25,895 bases of DNA, taken from G963692885 sp964657395. Lineage in GTDB: Bacteria > Acidobacteriota > Terriglobia > Terriglobales > Acidobacteriaceae. Location: the NCBI GenBank assembly GCA_964657395.1, contig CAZZUX010000051.1:1-25895 (forward strand). The letters are read 5' to 3'. A program made the position numbers and the translations under genes. Shown here piece after piece: positions 1 to 6,934 of the stretch. Each line of letters begins with the position of its first letter. The stretch's first letter is position 1. The notes under the pieces are model-generated. The model was given only the letters and a program-made list of their open reading frames with translations, ran no database searches and was not told the origin of the DNA.

Positions 1-1
1 A

Positions 2-673
2 GCACTGACAGGTTGTGCCTCGGGGCCCTTCCATCGCAAAACTGCGTCCGCACCTCCACCCCAGCCCGCACCGCCGGAACTGAGCCAGACGCCGCTCTAT
101 TCCCCTGAGATGAGCGAGAACAACCCGCATCTCCCAAGTCTGCCCACCACTGCAGGCTTGCCCGTCGTACCCGCTCCGGAGCCGGTCGCCCAGAAACCCA
201 GGCATCCCAGGACGACGAAGCAGACGCCCTCCACAGCAAAGAGCAGCTCGCCCGCAGCTCCAAAGCCGGGCGGAGATATCCCTTCCGGAAACCCGGCAAC
301 CGCCGGCAATTCGGCTTCGCAGGGCGCCTCCTCAGATGTCCCCCCCGCCAGCCTGCCCGAGAAGAAACAGACACCCAGTCAAGTCGCCGCGTCAGGTGCC
401 AAACCAACAGCCTCACCCATCGGCGAGTTGACAACTGGTAGCTCCGCAGACGCTGCAGAGACCAGCCACCATACCGAAGACCTCATCAAGGCGACTCACG
501 ACGGCCTCGAAAGCGTGAAGCGTGCACTTTCCGACGAAGAGAAAAAAACAGTCGCCGAAATCAGAACCTTCCTGGTCCGGGCTCAGCAGGCATTGAAAAA
601 TGGAGACGTCGACGGCGCCTTCGGCCTCGCTACTAAGGCCAAACTCCTGCTCGATGAACTCACGGGAAGCTGA
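2..673 (+). CDS. Proline-rich lipoprotein, 5'-truncated by window edge
   Basis: The frame is open from base 2, before the first internal ATG at 110, so the true start lies outside the window. The first codons read A-L-T-G-C-A-S; L-T-G-C is a good lipobox, so the cysteine at bases 14-16 is probably the lipidated residue, the signal peptide is mostly missing, and the mature protein sits on a membrane facing the periplasm. The mature part is a long low-complexity Pro/Ala/Ser/Thr-rich stretch (to about base 470). It is followed by a compact charged helical C-terminal segment of about 60 residues ending in a K-A-K-L-L-L-D-E-L pattern. It ends 9 bp from the convergent nadK stop. I do not recognise a named family. 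The P/A-rich part resembles a spacer that lets a C-terminal helical domain reach across the periplasm, but this is inference. Starting the gene at the ATG at 110 would discard the lipobox, so I reject that start. Confidence 0.7.
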   Translation, partial: ALTGCASGPFHRKTASAPPPQPAPPELSQTPLYSPEMSENNPHLPSLPTTAGLPVVPAPEPVAQKPRHPRTTKQTPSTAKSSSPAAPKPGGDIPSGNPATAGNSASQGASSDVPPASLPEKKQTPSQVAASGAKPTASPIGELTTGSSADAAETSHHTEDLIKATHDGLESVKRALSDEEKKTVAEIRTFLVRAQQALKNGDVDGAFGLATKAKLLLDELTGS

Positions 674-682
674 CGATCAACG

Positions 683-1540
683 CTACCGCTCTCCCCACTT
701 AAGCTTCTGCCTCAGCACGTTGAAGAATCCCAGATCACCCATCCTCACCAACTTCAATTCGTGCACGGATTTACGGCACAACATCTCATCCCCTACTCGA
801 ACCTGTACGGCCTCCTGACCATCCACCGTCAGGAAGGTCTGATCCGCAACACCCTCAATACTGATCTGGATGCGGGCATCACCGCGCACCACCATCGGTC
901 TCAGGGTAAGCAGGTGTGGACAGATGGGAGCGATCACCATGGCATCTACGTCCGGGGAGAGAATCGGACCATTGGCTGCCAGGTTGTAGGCCGTGGAACC
1001 TGTCGGCGTTGCGACAATCACGCCGTCCGCTCGGAAGGACGCAGCCACCTGCGTATTGAGGCACACCTTGAAGTCACCCATACGGGCGATAGCTCCTTTT
1101 GCCACGACGACATCGTTCAATGCTTCGAACTCCCGGTACAGCTTGCCGTCGCGCATAACCTCCCCGTGCAGCATGGCGCGATGGTCGATGTTGCAGCAGC
1201 CCTCTTTCCAGCCGGCAAGGGTAGTGTAAAGATCCGCGAGGCGAACTTCCGTGAGGAACCCGAGTGATCCCAGGTTCACGCTCAGTATCGGCACATCCGA
1301 TTTGGCGAAAGCCCGCGCCGCGGCCAGCAAAGTGCCATCGCCACCCAGAACAATCACCAGTTCAGGCTTCTCCTGCGGCATCAGGTGCCGCGGAACAATG
1401 CGCGCTGCCTGCATGTAATTGCCGCTGACAGGATCGATAATCGGCTCATAGCCGTGCGTCTGCAGCCAGATCGATAACTCGGAAAGCAGGGAGGCAAGTT
1501 CTGGTTTCTGTGGCTTGGAGATGATCGCGATCGTTCGCAT
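683..1540 (-). CDS. nadK: NAD kinase
   Basis: Phosphorylates NAD to NADP in the cytoplasm, the only route to NADP in most bacteria. About 285 residues from the chosen start, which is the normal size. The hallmark G-G-D-G-T motif is at residues 66-70, with L-G-F-L-T-E downstream, then N-D-V-V-V-A-K-G, and the A-T-P-T-G-S-T-A-Y-N substrate loop, all in family order. I chose the ATG at 1540 because the Rossmann-like first strand (R-T-I-A-I-I-S-K-P) begins there. The frame stays open to an ATG at 1579 and a TTG at 1588, which would add 13-16 unremarkable residues, and none of these starts has a clear Shine-Dalgarno sequence. It lies downstream of tlyA on the same strand, a pairing common in bacteria, so co-transcription is likely. 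Confidence 0.95.
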   Translation of the reverse strand: MRTIAIISKPQKPELASLLSELSIWLQTHGYEPIIDPVSGNYMQAARIVPRHLMPQEKPELVIVLGGDGTLLAAARAFAKSDVPILSVNLGSLGFLTEVRLADLYTTLAGWKEGCCNIDHRAMLHGEVMRDGKLYREFEALNDVVVAKGAIARMGDFKVCLNTQVAASFRADGVIVATPTGSTAYNLAANGPILSPDVDAMVIAPICPHLLTLRPMVVRGDARIQISIEGVADQTFLTVDGQEAVQVRVGDEMLCRKSVHELKLVRMGDLGFFNVLRQKLKWGER

Positions 1541-1639
1541 TCCTGCTAAGTGTACTTCGGGCGCATCCGAATTGTTCATCTCGCGCAACGATTCAAGACC
1601 ACACTGCTGAGGTCAGCGGCCCTCATCGGCACTGACAGG

Positions 1640-2389
1640 TCAAGAGAACACAGAATGTAACAGAAACTCGCGATTCCCCTCCGCACCATCAATCGGCGAC
1701 GCGATCACTTCCACATTCTCTCCTCCCAGCTTGACGACTGCTTCCCTCACTCGCTCCACCGCGAGTTGGTGGGCCGCGGGATCACGCACAATCCCGCCTT
1801 TGCCGATCCGCTCTCTGCCAGCCTCAAACTGGGGCTTCACTAGGATCACAGCTTCTGCCTGGCAGGAACGAGGATGATGTTGGAACGCAGCAGTTATGAC
1901 TGCAGGAAGTACCAGGGTCGCCGAGATGAACGACACATCCATCGAAAGGAAACTGAGATTCGCAGGCAGCTCTGCTGGTTCGAGATGCCGCGCATTCGTC
2001 CGCTCCATCAGGCTTACGCGGGAATCCACGCGCAGGGAATGTGCGATCTGCCCATAGCCGGTATCAATTGCCAGTACAGAGCTCGCGCCATGCTGAAGCA
2101 TGCAGTCGACAAAGCCTCCCGTGGACGTGCCGACATCGACACAATGCCGGCCCTCCAATGAGATTGACCATGCCTCCAGCGCATGCTGCAACTTGAATCC
2201 ACCACGGCTGACGAATCGCTGTTCTTCCCCCAGGATCCGAATGGATACCGTGGATTCAACCTGCGTGCCGGTCTTCTCGATCTTCTGCTCATTCACAAGC
2301 ACTCTGCCTGCAAGGATGAGAGCCTGGGCACGCTCTCTGGATGGTACTAACCCGCGCACCAGGAGTAACTTGTCTAATCTTTCTTTCAT
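1640..2389 (-). CDS. tlyA: TlyA-family rRNA 2'-O-methyltransferase
   Basis: 249 residues, the usual TlyA length. The N-terminal S4 RNA-binding domain (about residues 3-62) contains R-L-D-K-L-L-L-V-R-G and ends in V-S-R-G-G-F-K-L. An FtsJ-like methyltransferase fold follows, with the SAM loop D-V-G-T-S-T-G-G at 85-92. The catalytic-type Lys and Asp positions are visible as K66, D151 (in M-D-V-S-F-I-S) and K185 in K-P-Q-F-E, with E189. TlyA enzymes methylate 2'-OH groups of 16S and/or 23S rRNA cytidines, and some homologues are described as haemolysins. The ATG at 2389 follows a GGAAGG ribosome-binding site. It is first in a likely tlyA-nadK unit and is divergent from the sigma factor gene, leaving about 75 bp for both promoters, in which I see no convincing -35/-10 pair. 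Confidence 0.94.
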   Translation of the reverse strand: MKERLDKLLLVRGLVPSRERAQALILAGRVLVNEQKIEKTGTQVESTVSIRILGEEQRFVSRGGFKLQHALEAWSISLEGRHCVDVGTSTGGFVDCMLQHGASSVLAIDTGYGQIAHSLRVDSRVSLMERTNARHLEPAELPANLSFLSMDVSFISATLVLPAVITAAFQHHPRSCQAEAVILVKPQFEAGRERIGKGGIVRDPAAHQLAVERVREAVVKLGGENVEVIASPIDGAEGNREFLLHSVFS

Positions 2390-2464
2390 TACCTTCCGCT
2401 GTACTGCATCTCACCTTCACAGCATACGCACACCTCTCCTTCCTCTTTGTTGACGGTGCTGTAG

Positions 2465-3124
2465 ATGCACAATTCGTCATGTCTGGGTAGAATGGCGAAG
2501 CCACCAAGAATGTCTGACTCTCCCACCAATCCGATTCAGCCTCCAGCACGTTCCTATTCCAGTGAGGGGGCAGCATTTCCAGTTGGCGCCCCAGGTGCAG
2601 CACTGGAAGATAGCGAGCTGCTTCAGCGCGTCAGGAGCGGCGATCAGGATGCAATGGCAGTGATCTTCCGAAGGTATGGTGGCGCGATCTTCTCAGTCGC
2701 GCTGCGTATCCTTCGCGATCCGGGCCAGGCTGAGGATGTCATGCAGGAAATCCTCTTCCAGCTTTGGAGAAGTTCAGATTCGTTCGTTCAGGGTCGAGGA
2801 TCACTCGGCGCCTGGTTAGTAGTGGTAGCTCGAAATCGATCGATCGACGCACTTCGTAGAAGGAAGCCTACCGATTCCGTGGAAGACGTGATCCTCGCGT
2901 CACCACAGAACCTCGCTTCGGAAGCGGAGCGAAATACGATGATTTCGAAGGTGCGGGGCTACATGCTTGGCCTCCCGCCGGAACAACAGAAGTCGATAGA
3001 GATGGCGTTTTTCGAGGGTCTGAGCCACACAGAAATTGCGGCGAAGACCGGGGATCCACTAGGTACGGTCAAAACGCGTATACGGTTGGCGCTGCTAAGT
3101 CTAAGAAAGGAGCTCGAGGCATGA
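2465..3124 (+). CDS. ECF-type RNA polymerase sigma factor
   Basis: A two-domain extracytoplasmic-function sigma factor. Region 2 covers about residues 65-130: Y-G-G-A-I-F-S-V-A-L-R-I-L, then A-E-D-V-M-Q-E-I-L-F-Q-L-W, then G-A-W-L-V-V-V-A-R-N-R-S-I-D-A-L-R-R. Region 4 (about 165-215) has L-P-P-E-Q-Q-K-S-I-E-M-A-F-F-E-G-L-S-H and G-T-V-K-T-R-I. It directs RNA polymerase to a small stress regulon and is held inactive by the anti-sigma factor encoded next. The pairing with an RskA-type protein points to the SigK-like ECF group. The start is uncertain: ATGs at 2465, 2492 and 2510 are all in frame, none with a strong Shine-Dalgarno sequence, and the first about 48 residues are variable and lie outside the conserved domains. 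The stop overlaps the next start as ATGA, so the two are translationally coupled. Confidence 0.93.
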   Translation: MHNSSCLGRMAKPPRMSDSPTNPIQPPARSYSSEGAAFPVGAPGAALEDSELLQRVRSGDQDAMAVIFRRYGGAIFSVALRILRDPGQAEDVMQEILFQLWRSSDSFVQGRGSLGAWLVVVARNRSIDALRRRKPTDSVEDVILASPQNLASEAERNTMISKVRGYMLGLPPEQQKSIEMAFFEGLSHTEIAAKTGDPLGTVKTRIRLALLSLRKELEA

Positions 3125-3954
3125 CAGATATCAAACACATTGACGCTGACGATCTGACTCTGTACGCCCTGCATGCACTCGAGCCGGATGAAGCAGCAGC
3201 CGTCGCCAGACATCTCCATGGTTGCGAGCAGTGCTCCCGGGCAGTTGCAGAATCCCGCGGCGACATGGCACTTGTGGCATTTTCCGTGGACCAGGCGCCA
3301 CTGCCCGCTGGAGCTGAACAGCGCTTTATGGCGCGTGTCGCTTCATCTGCCGCAACCACGCCGTCACGACCGGTACTTGGAGGTATCACGGAAAAAGCCT
3401 CGTCGGATGTCATTCCGTTTGACAGGCCCGTCCAGCCTCGTCGCTCCAGGTGGCCGATCATCGTTCCGTGGGCTATTGCGGCGGCCGCGAGCATCTTCGC
3501 CGTCACGTTAAGTATAGAAAACAAGAATCTGAACGACACGGTTGGCGCGGAGTCTGCGCTGCTCAACACTGTGTCGTCGAAAGCCTCGCATGCTCAGCAG
3601 ATCGTCGACGCTTTGAACTCGCCCCATGCGCAGAGAGTTACGCTCACGGCCACCAAGCATGCTGCGGAACCAACCGGTCAGGCTATTTACCTCGCCGATC
3701 GCGGTTCCCTGTTGTTCCAGGCGAATAACCTGAAACCACTGGAAAAAGGCAAGACGTACGAGCTGTGGGTAATCCCGGCTGACGGAAAGGCTCCGGTTGC
3801 CGCCGGAACTTTCCAGCCTGACCAGGCCGGCTATGCGAGTGTTGTGCTGCCGAAACTGCCCTCCGGCATTCCCGCCAAGGCATTCGGCGTCACCATCGAG
3901 AATGCCGGCGGCGCGTCCACGCCTACCATGCCGATTATTCTGGCCGGCGGCTAA
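3121..3954 (+). CDS. RskA-type transmembrane anti-sigma factor
   Basis: 277 residues. The N-terminal cytoplasmic domain holds a zinc-binding anti-sigma signature, H31-x3-C35-x2-C38. A basic stretch (P-R-R-S-R-W) leads into one transmembrane helix at about 111-131. The extracytoplasmic part (about 185-277) matches the anti-sigma-K factor C-terminal domain in style: L-L-F-Q-A-N-N-L, K-T-Y-E-L-W-V-I-P-A-D-G-K, A-G-T-F and F-G-V-T-I-E-N-A-G-G. Known RskA proteins sequester their sigma factor at the membrane and release it by regulated intramembrane proteolysis or redox-linked loss of zinc. Which applies here is not visible. It overlaps the sigma gene by 4 nt (ATGA), the usual arrangement for a sigma/anti-sigma pair. 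Confidence 0.92.
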   Translation: MTDIKHIDADDLTLYALHALEPDEAAAVARHLHGCEQCSRAVAESRGDMALVAFSVDQAPLPAGAEQRFMARVASSAATTPSRPVLGGITEKASSDVIPFDRPVQPRRSRWPIIVPWAIAAAASIFAVTLSIENKNLNDTVGAESALLNTVSSKASHAQQIVDALNSPHAQRVTLTATKHAAEPTGQAIYLADRGSLLFQANNLKPLEKGKTYELWVIPADGKAPVAAGTFQPDQAGYASVVLPKLPSGIPAKAFGVTIENAGGASTPTMPIILAGG

Positions 3955-3982
3955 CGCAAACCGCCCCGCTATAGCTGCGTTA
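3952..3982. terminator. Inverted repeat between convergent genes, possible bidirectional terminator
   Basis: TAACGCA at 3952-3958 is perfectly complementary to TGCGTTA at 3976-3982, with a 17-nt loop. The left arm contains the TAA stop of the anti-sigma gene and the right arm contains, on the other strand, the TAA stop of the ABC exporter. The stem is only 7 bp and AT-rich at its base, and no run of T follows on either strand, so intrinsic termination is weakly supported. Confidence 0.3.
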
Positions 3983-5884
3983 CTTCGTTGCCTCCAGCAC
4001 GGTGTCACCCTCTCCCGGCGCCAAGAAGCGGTTCGCATCCAGACCATGCTGCCGGTCATACAGGTCGCGATAGCGGCCCTGCAGATCGTAAAGCACTTCA
4101 TGGCTTCCTCGTTCCACAATCTGACCAGCCTCAACCACCAGGATCTGGTCCGCACGACGAATCGTGGATAGGCGATGCGCAATCACGAACGTCGTTCGCC
4201 CCTGCATCAGGTAGTTGAGTCCTTCCTGGATCATCGACTCCGACTCGGAATCCAGAGACGAGGTCGCTTCATCCAGGATCAGGATGCGAGGATCCGCAAG
4301 GATCGCACGCGCAATCGACAGGCGCTGTCGCTGCCCGCCCGATAGCTTCACGCCGCGCTCCCCGACGATGGTGTCGTACTTCTCCGGAAACCGTTCTGCA
4401 AACTCGTCCACTCGCGCCACCCGGCAGGCATGCAGGAACTGCTCGTCGCTCGCTTCCGGCTTTGAAAAGATCACATTGTCACGGATACTGCCGTCAAACA
4501 GGAATGACTCCTGCAGCACCACACCAAGCAGACTGCGATAGCTGTTGAGCTCAAGCGTGGTAAGGTCCACGCCATCCAGCAGGATCCTGCCCTCATCCGG
4601 AGTATGGAAGGCGCAGACCAGGCTGATGATAGTGCTCTTGCCTGATCCGGATGACCCCACCAGCGCCGTCACTGTCCCCGGCGGCGACTCGAAGGAAACA
4701 TCCTTCAGCACCGGCTTGTCTTTCTCGTACGCAAAGTAGACATGGTCGAAGCGTATGTCGCCACGCACGCCGGCATAATCGTCCGGAAGAATATGCGTGC
4801 GTCGGGGATCGGCATATTCTTCCCGCTCACTCAGAATTTCGCCCGTCCGGTCCAGCCCGGCGATCGCCTCGGTAAGTTGCGTTCCCACGTTCACCACCTG
4901 GAAGACCGGGGCCACCAGGAAAGCCAGCAGGAGTGTGTACTCGAAATACTGCCCCTTCGTCATATGGTGAGCCAGCACCTGCCGTCCACCGAAGAACATC
5001 ACCAGTGAGCCGGCCAGCCCAACCACCGAAGTCGATGTGAGCGACAGCATGGAGGTGATGGTCAGCGACTTCATCACATTCGCAAGAATCTGATCGATCC
5101 CCCCCGAGAATACCGAGGTCTCTCTGCCTTCCGCGTGATATCCCTTCACTACGCGAACGCCGCCGATTGACTCGGTAAGCCGTCCGGTAACCTCTGCATT
5201 GATGCGACTCCGCTCCCGGAACATGGGACGAAGCACCCGAAACACCTTCTGCAGCAGAAAGGTAAACAGCAGCATGCCGGCTGCAATAATCAGCGTGATC
5301 TGCGCACTGATCCGCAATAACAGGAAGAAGACAGCAACCGCCGTGATGATGCCGCCGACAAAATCCACCAGGCCGGTGCCGAGCAGGTTACGCACTCCCT
5401 CCACGTCCGACATGATGCGCGAGACGAGATTGCCGGTGCGATTCGCATCATAAAACGACACCGGAAGGCGGCTCACATGCTGCTGCACCTGTTTGCGCAG
5501 GTCAGCGATGAGACGCTGCGCGGCGACAGACAGCGACTGCGTCAGCGCGAAGGAAGTGGCCGCCTGGATGAGAGTCGCCCCCAGCACCAGGCCGATCAGT
5601 CGCAGCAGCTGACCGCCCTGCCCTTTGTCCAGAACCGTATCGACGAAGAAGCGGGTAGAAACAGGCAGAACCAGCCCCGACACCCGGTTGATAATCATCA
5701 GGCCAAAGCCAAGAAGCAGCAGGTTTCTGCGTGGCTTGAGCAGCTTGAGCACAGCCGGAAGCTGGCTCCTCAGCGTGGCCGCCTTCTTTCCTTCCGACTT
5801 CGCATCCAGGCTCCCCGGAGAGGGCCGAGTCCGCGTCTTCTCAGCACGGGAAGTAAGATTGCCGGCGTTGGTTCCTGGTCTCAT
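3980..5884 (-). CDS. ABC exporter, fused membrane and ATPase domains
   Basis: 634 residues, a half-transporter that should work as a homodimer in the inner membrane. After a basic 50-residue N-terminal extension come six predicted membrane helices (about 55-350) with the exporter loop S-F-Y-D-A-N-R-T-G-N-L-V-S-R-I-M-S-D at about 143-160. The nucleotide-binding domain follows: Walker A G-S-S-G-S-G-K-S-T at 410-418, Q-loop Q458, signature L-S-G-G-Q at 514-518, Walker B I-L-I-L-D-E at 534-539 and H-loop H570. All catalytic elements are intact. The family includes MsbA-like lipid flippases and multidrug exporters, and substrate cannot be read from sequence. The ATG at 5884 has no clear ribosome-binding site and lies 6 nt after the stop of the upstream small membrane protein, so coupled translation is likely. 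Confidence 0.93.
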   Translation of the reverse strand: MRPGTNAGNLTSRAEKTRTRPSPGSLDAKSEGKKAATLRSQLPAVLKLLKPRRNLLLLGFGLMIINRVSGLVLPVSTRFFVDTVLDKGQGGQLLRLIGLVLGATLIQAATSFALTQSLSVAAQRLIADLRKQVQQHVSRLPVSFYDANRTGNLVSRIMSDVEGVRNLLGTGLVDFVGGIITAVAVFFLLLRISAQITLIIAAGMLLFTFLLQKVFRVLRPMFRERSRINAEVTGRLTESIGGVRVVKGYHAEGRETSVFSGGIDQILANVMKSLTITSMLSLTSTSVVGLAGSLVMFFGGRQVLAHHMTKGQYFEYTLLLAFLVAPVFQVVNVGTQLTEAIAGLDRTGEILSEREEYADPRRTHILPDDYAGVRGDIRFDHVYFAYEKDKPVLKDVSFESPPGTVTALVGSSGSGKSTIISLVCAFHTPDEGRILLDGVDLTTLELNSYRSLLGVVLQESFLFDGSIRDNVIFSKPEASDEQFLHACRVARVDEFAERFPEKYDTIVGERGVKLSGGQRQRLSIARAILADPRILILDEATSSLDSESESMIQEGLNYLMQGRTTFVIAHRLSTIRRADQILVVEAGQIVERGSHEVLYDLQGRYRDLYDRQHGLDANRFLAPGEGDTVLEATK

Positions 5885-5890
5885 CAGCAG

Positions 5891-6265
5891 CTAAGCCCGC
5901 GACCGTCTGGCCGCTATAAACGAACGCACGCACAAAAGAACAAATGTCAGGCAGAGTATGGACATCGCAGCCTTACTCTCCACCGCCGCGGGGAACGGAA
6001 AACTCCTGCCTTGCAGCAACTGCACATACTGAAAGATTGCTGCAGCCGTTGCCAGAAAACCCAGCAGTCCCAGCGTCACGGCGATGTGCATGAACAGCAT
6101 GCGACGTCGCGTCTCTTCGGTGTTGGCAAGCAGGCCGAGAATGGCAAGCAGCAGACCAAAGCCTGAAGGAATCAGCGCAGTCGGGTGCACGTGCCCGGTG
6201 CCGAGATAGCCGGCCAGACCAAGAAGAATCAGCAGAACGCCAAACAGAATCGTTACTCTTGCCAT
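5891..6265 (-). CDS. Small four-helix membrane protein of unknown function
   Basis: 124 residues from the ATG at 6265. Four hydrophobic segments are visible at about 4-22, 29-47, 57-79 and 98-117, with a basic tail (R-R-S-R-A). The first loop has a Gly/His-rich G-Y-L-G-T-G-H-V-H-P stretch. I do not recognise a named family. The frame is open further, to an ATG at 6370, but the extra 35 residues (E-G-A-D-Q-R-C...) are not membrane-like and the hydrophobic core starts directly after the methionine at 6265, so I prefer the shorter form. A GGAG lies about 11 nt upstream of that ATG, which is rather far. Its stop is 6 nt before the ABC exporter start, so it may be an accessory subunit or simply a co-transcribed neighbour. 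Confidence 0.72.
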   Translation of the reverse strand: MARVTILFGVLLILLGLAGYLGTGHVHPTALIPSGFGLLLAILGLLANTEETRRRMLFMHIAVTLGLLGFLATAAAIFQYVQLLQGRSFPFPAAVESKAAMSILCLTFVLLCVRSFIAARRSRA

Positions 6266-6415
6266 GTAGGAAAAGACTCCAGCCGCCACGGCTCTCAAAG
6301 ATTCATCAACAACCAGCCGGGGCACCTCTCTAGGATAGCTGACGGCACACCTTTGATCCGCGCCTTCCAAAAGTAGCTGTAGCGTTGTCTTCCCGACGGC
6401 TGCTGCAAGGTGCCC

Positions 6416-6934
6416 TCAACCGGCGGAGGCAGCAGGAGCTATGTCGATCCCAAGATCCTTCAGAATCTCGCCAACCGCCGCCTCGGGGGAACGATCGACA
6501 GAGATATGCAGTGCATCCTTCGGATCTTCCAGCGTGGCTAGCTGACTGTCGAGGAGCTTCGGATTCATGAAGTGTCCCTTCCGCCTGCTGAGTCTCTCCT
6601 CCAGCACTTCTTTCGGAGCTTCCAGCACCACGAACCGGATCTCCGCCGCGCTCAGACCCGCCGACAGCGTGTCACGATACTGCTGCTTCAGCGCCGAACA
6701 GGTAAGCACGGCATTCACACCGCGATTGTGCCAGTCCATGATCAGATCATGCAGGCTCGCCAGCCACGGTGCCCTGTCAGCATCGGTGAGGGGCGTCCCT
6801 GCCTGCATCTTCTCCACATTGCTCTTCGAATGAAAATCGTCTCCCTCGGCGAACTCCCATCCGGTCTTCGCAACCAGCAGGTGACCAACAGTCGTCTTCC
6901 CTGTTCCTGTTACTCCCATAATGATCAGGATCAT
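6416..6934 (-). CDS. gntK: Gluconokinase (GntK/IdnK type)
   Basis: Phosphorylates D-gluconate to 6-phosphogluconate with ATP, feeding the pentose phosphate or Entner-Doudoroff pathway. 172 residues, the usual size of thermoresistant-type gluconokinases. The P-loop G-V-T-G-T-G-K-T-T is at 7-15, followed by F-A-E-G-D-D-F-H and N-V-E-K-M, then L-T-D-A-D-R-A-P-W-L, L-T-C-S-A-L-K-Q-Q-Y-R-D and the lid R-K-G-H-F-M; these are all family hallmarks. The start at 6934 is fixed by a 4-nt ATGA overlap with the upstream SCO gene and by the P-loop position. A start further upstream at 6991 would run back into that gene. The overlap couples its translation to a copper-type lipoprotein, a functionally odd partner. 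No gluconate transporter or GntR regulator is next to it. Confidence 0.92.
   Translation of the reverse strand: MILIIMGVTGTGKTTVGHLLVAKTGWEFAEGDDFHSKSNVEKMQAGTPLTDADRAPWLASLHDLIMDWHNRGVNAVLTCSALKQQYRDTLSAGLSAAEIRFVVLEAPKEVLEERLSRRKGHFMNPKLLDSQLATLEDPKDALHISVDRSPEAAVGEILKDLGIDIAPAASAG

Noticed and set aside
2..1640. The 12-mer GCACTGACAGGT appears at 2-13 and 1629-1640, considered as a repeat or attachment site
   Set aside because: Only 12 bp match, flanks differ, one copy is in a signal peptide and the other at the end of tlyA, and there is no integrase or element boundary between them.
2450..2493. TTGACG (2450-2455) and TAGAAT (2488-2493) as a promoter for the sigma factor gene
   Set aside because: The spacing is 32 bp, far from 16-18, and the second hexamer lies inside the possible coding start.
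3508..4182. 224-codon minus-strand frame spanning the anti-sigma and exporter ends
   Set aside because: It crosses two real genes in the wrong frame, including the end of the ABC ATPase domain, and has low-complexity Arg/Trp-rich content.
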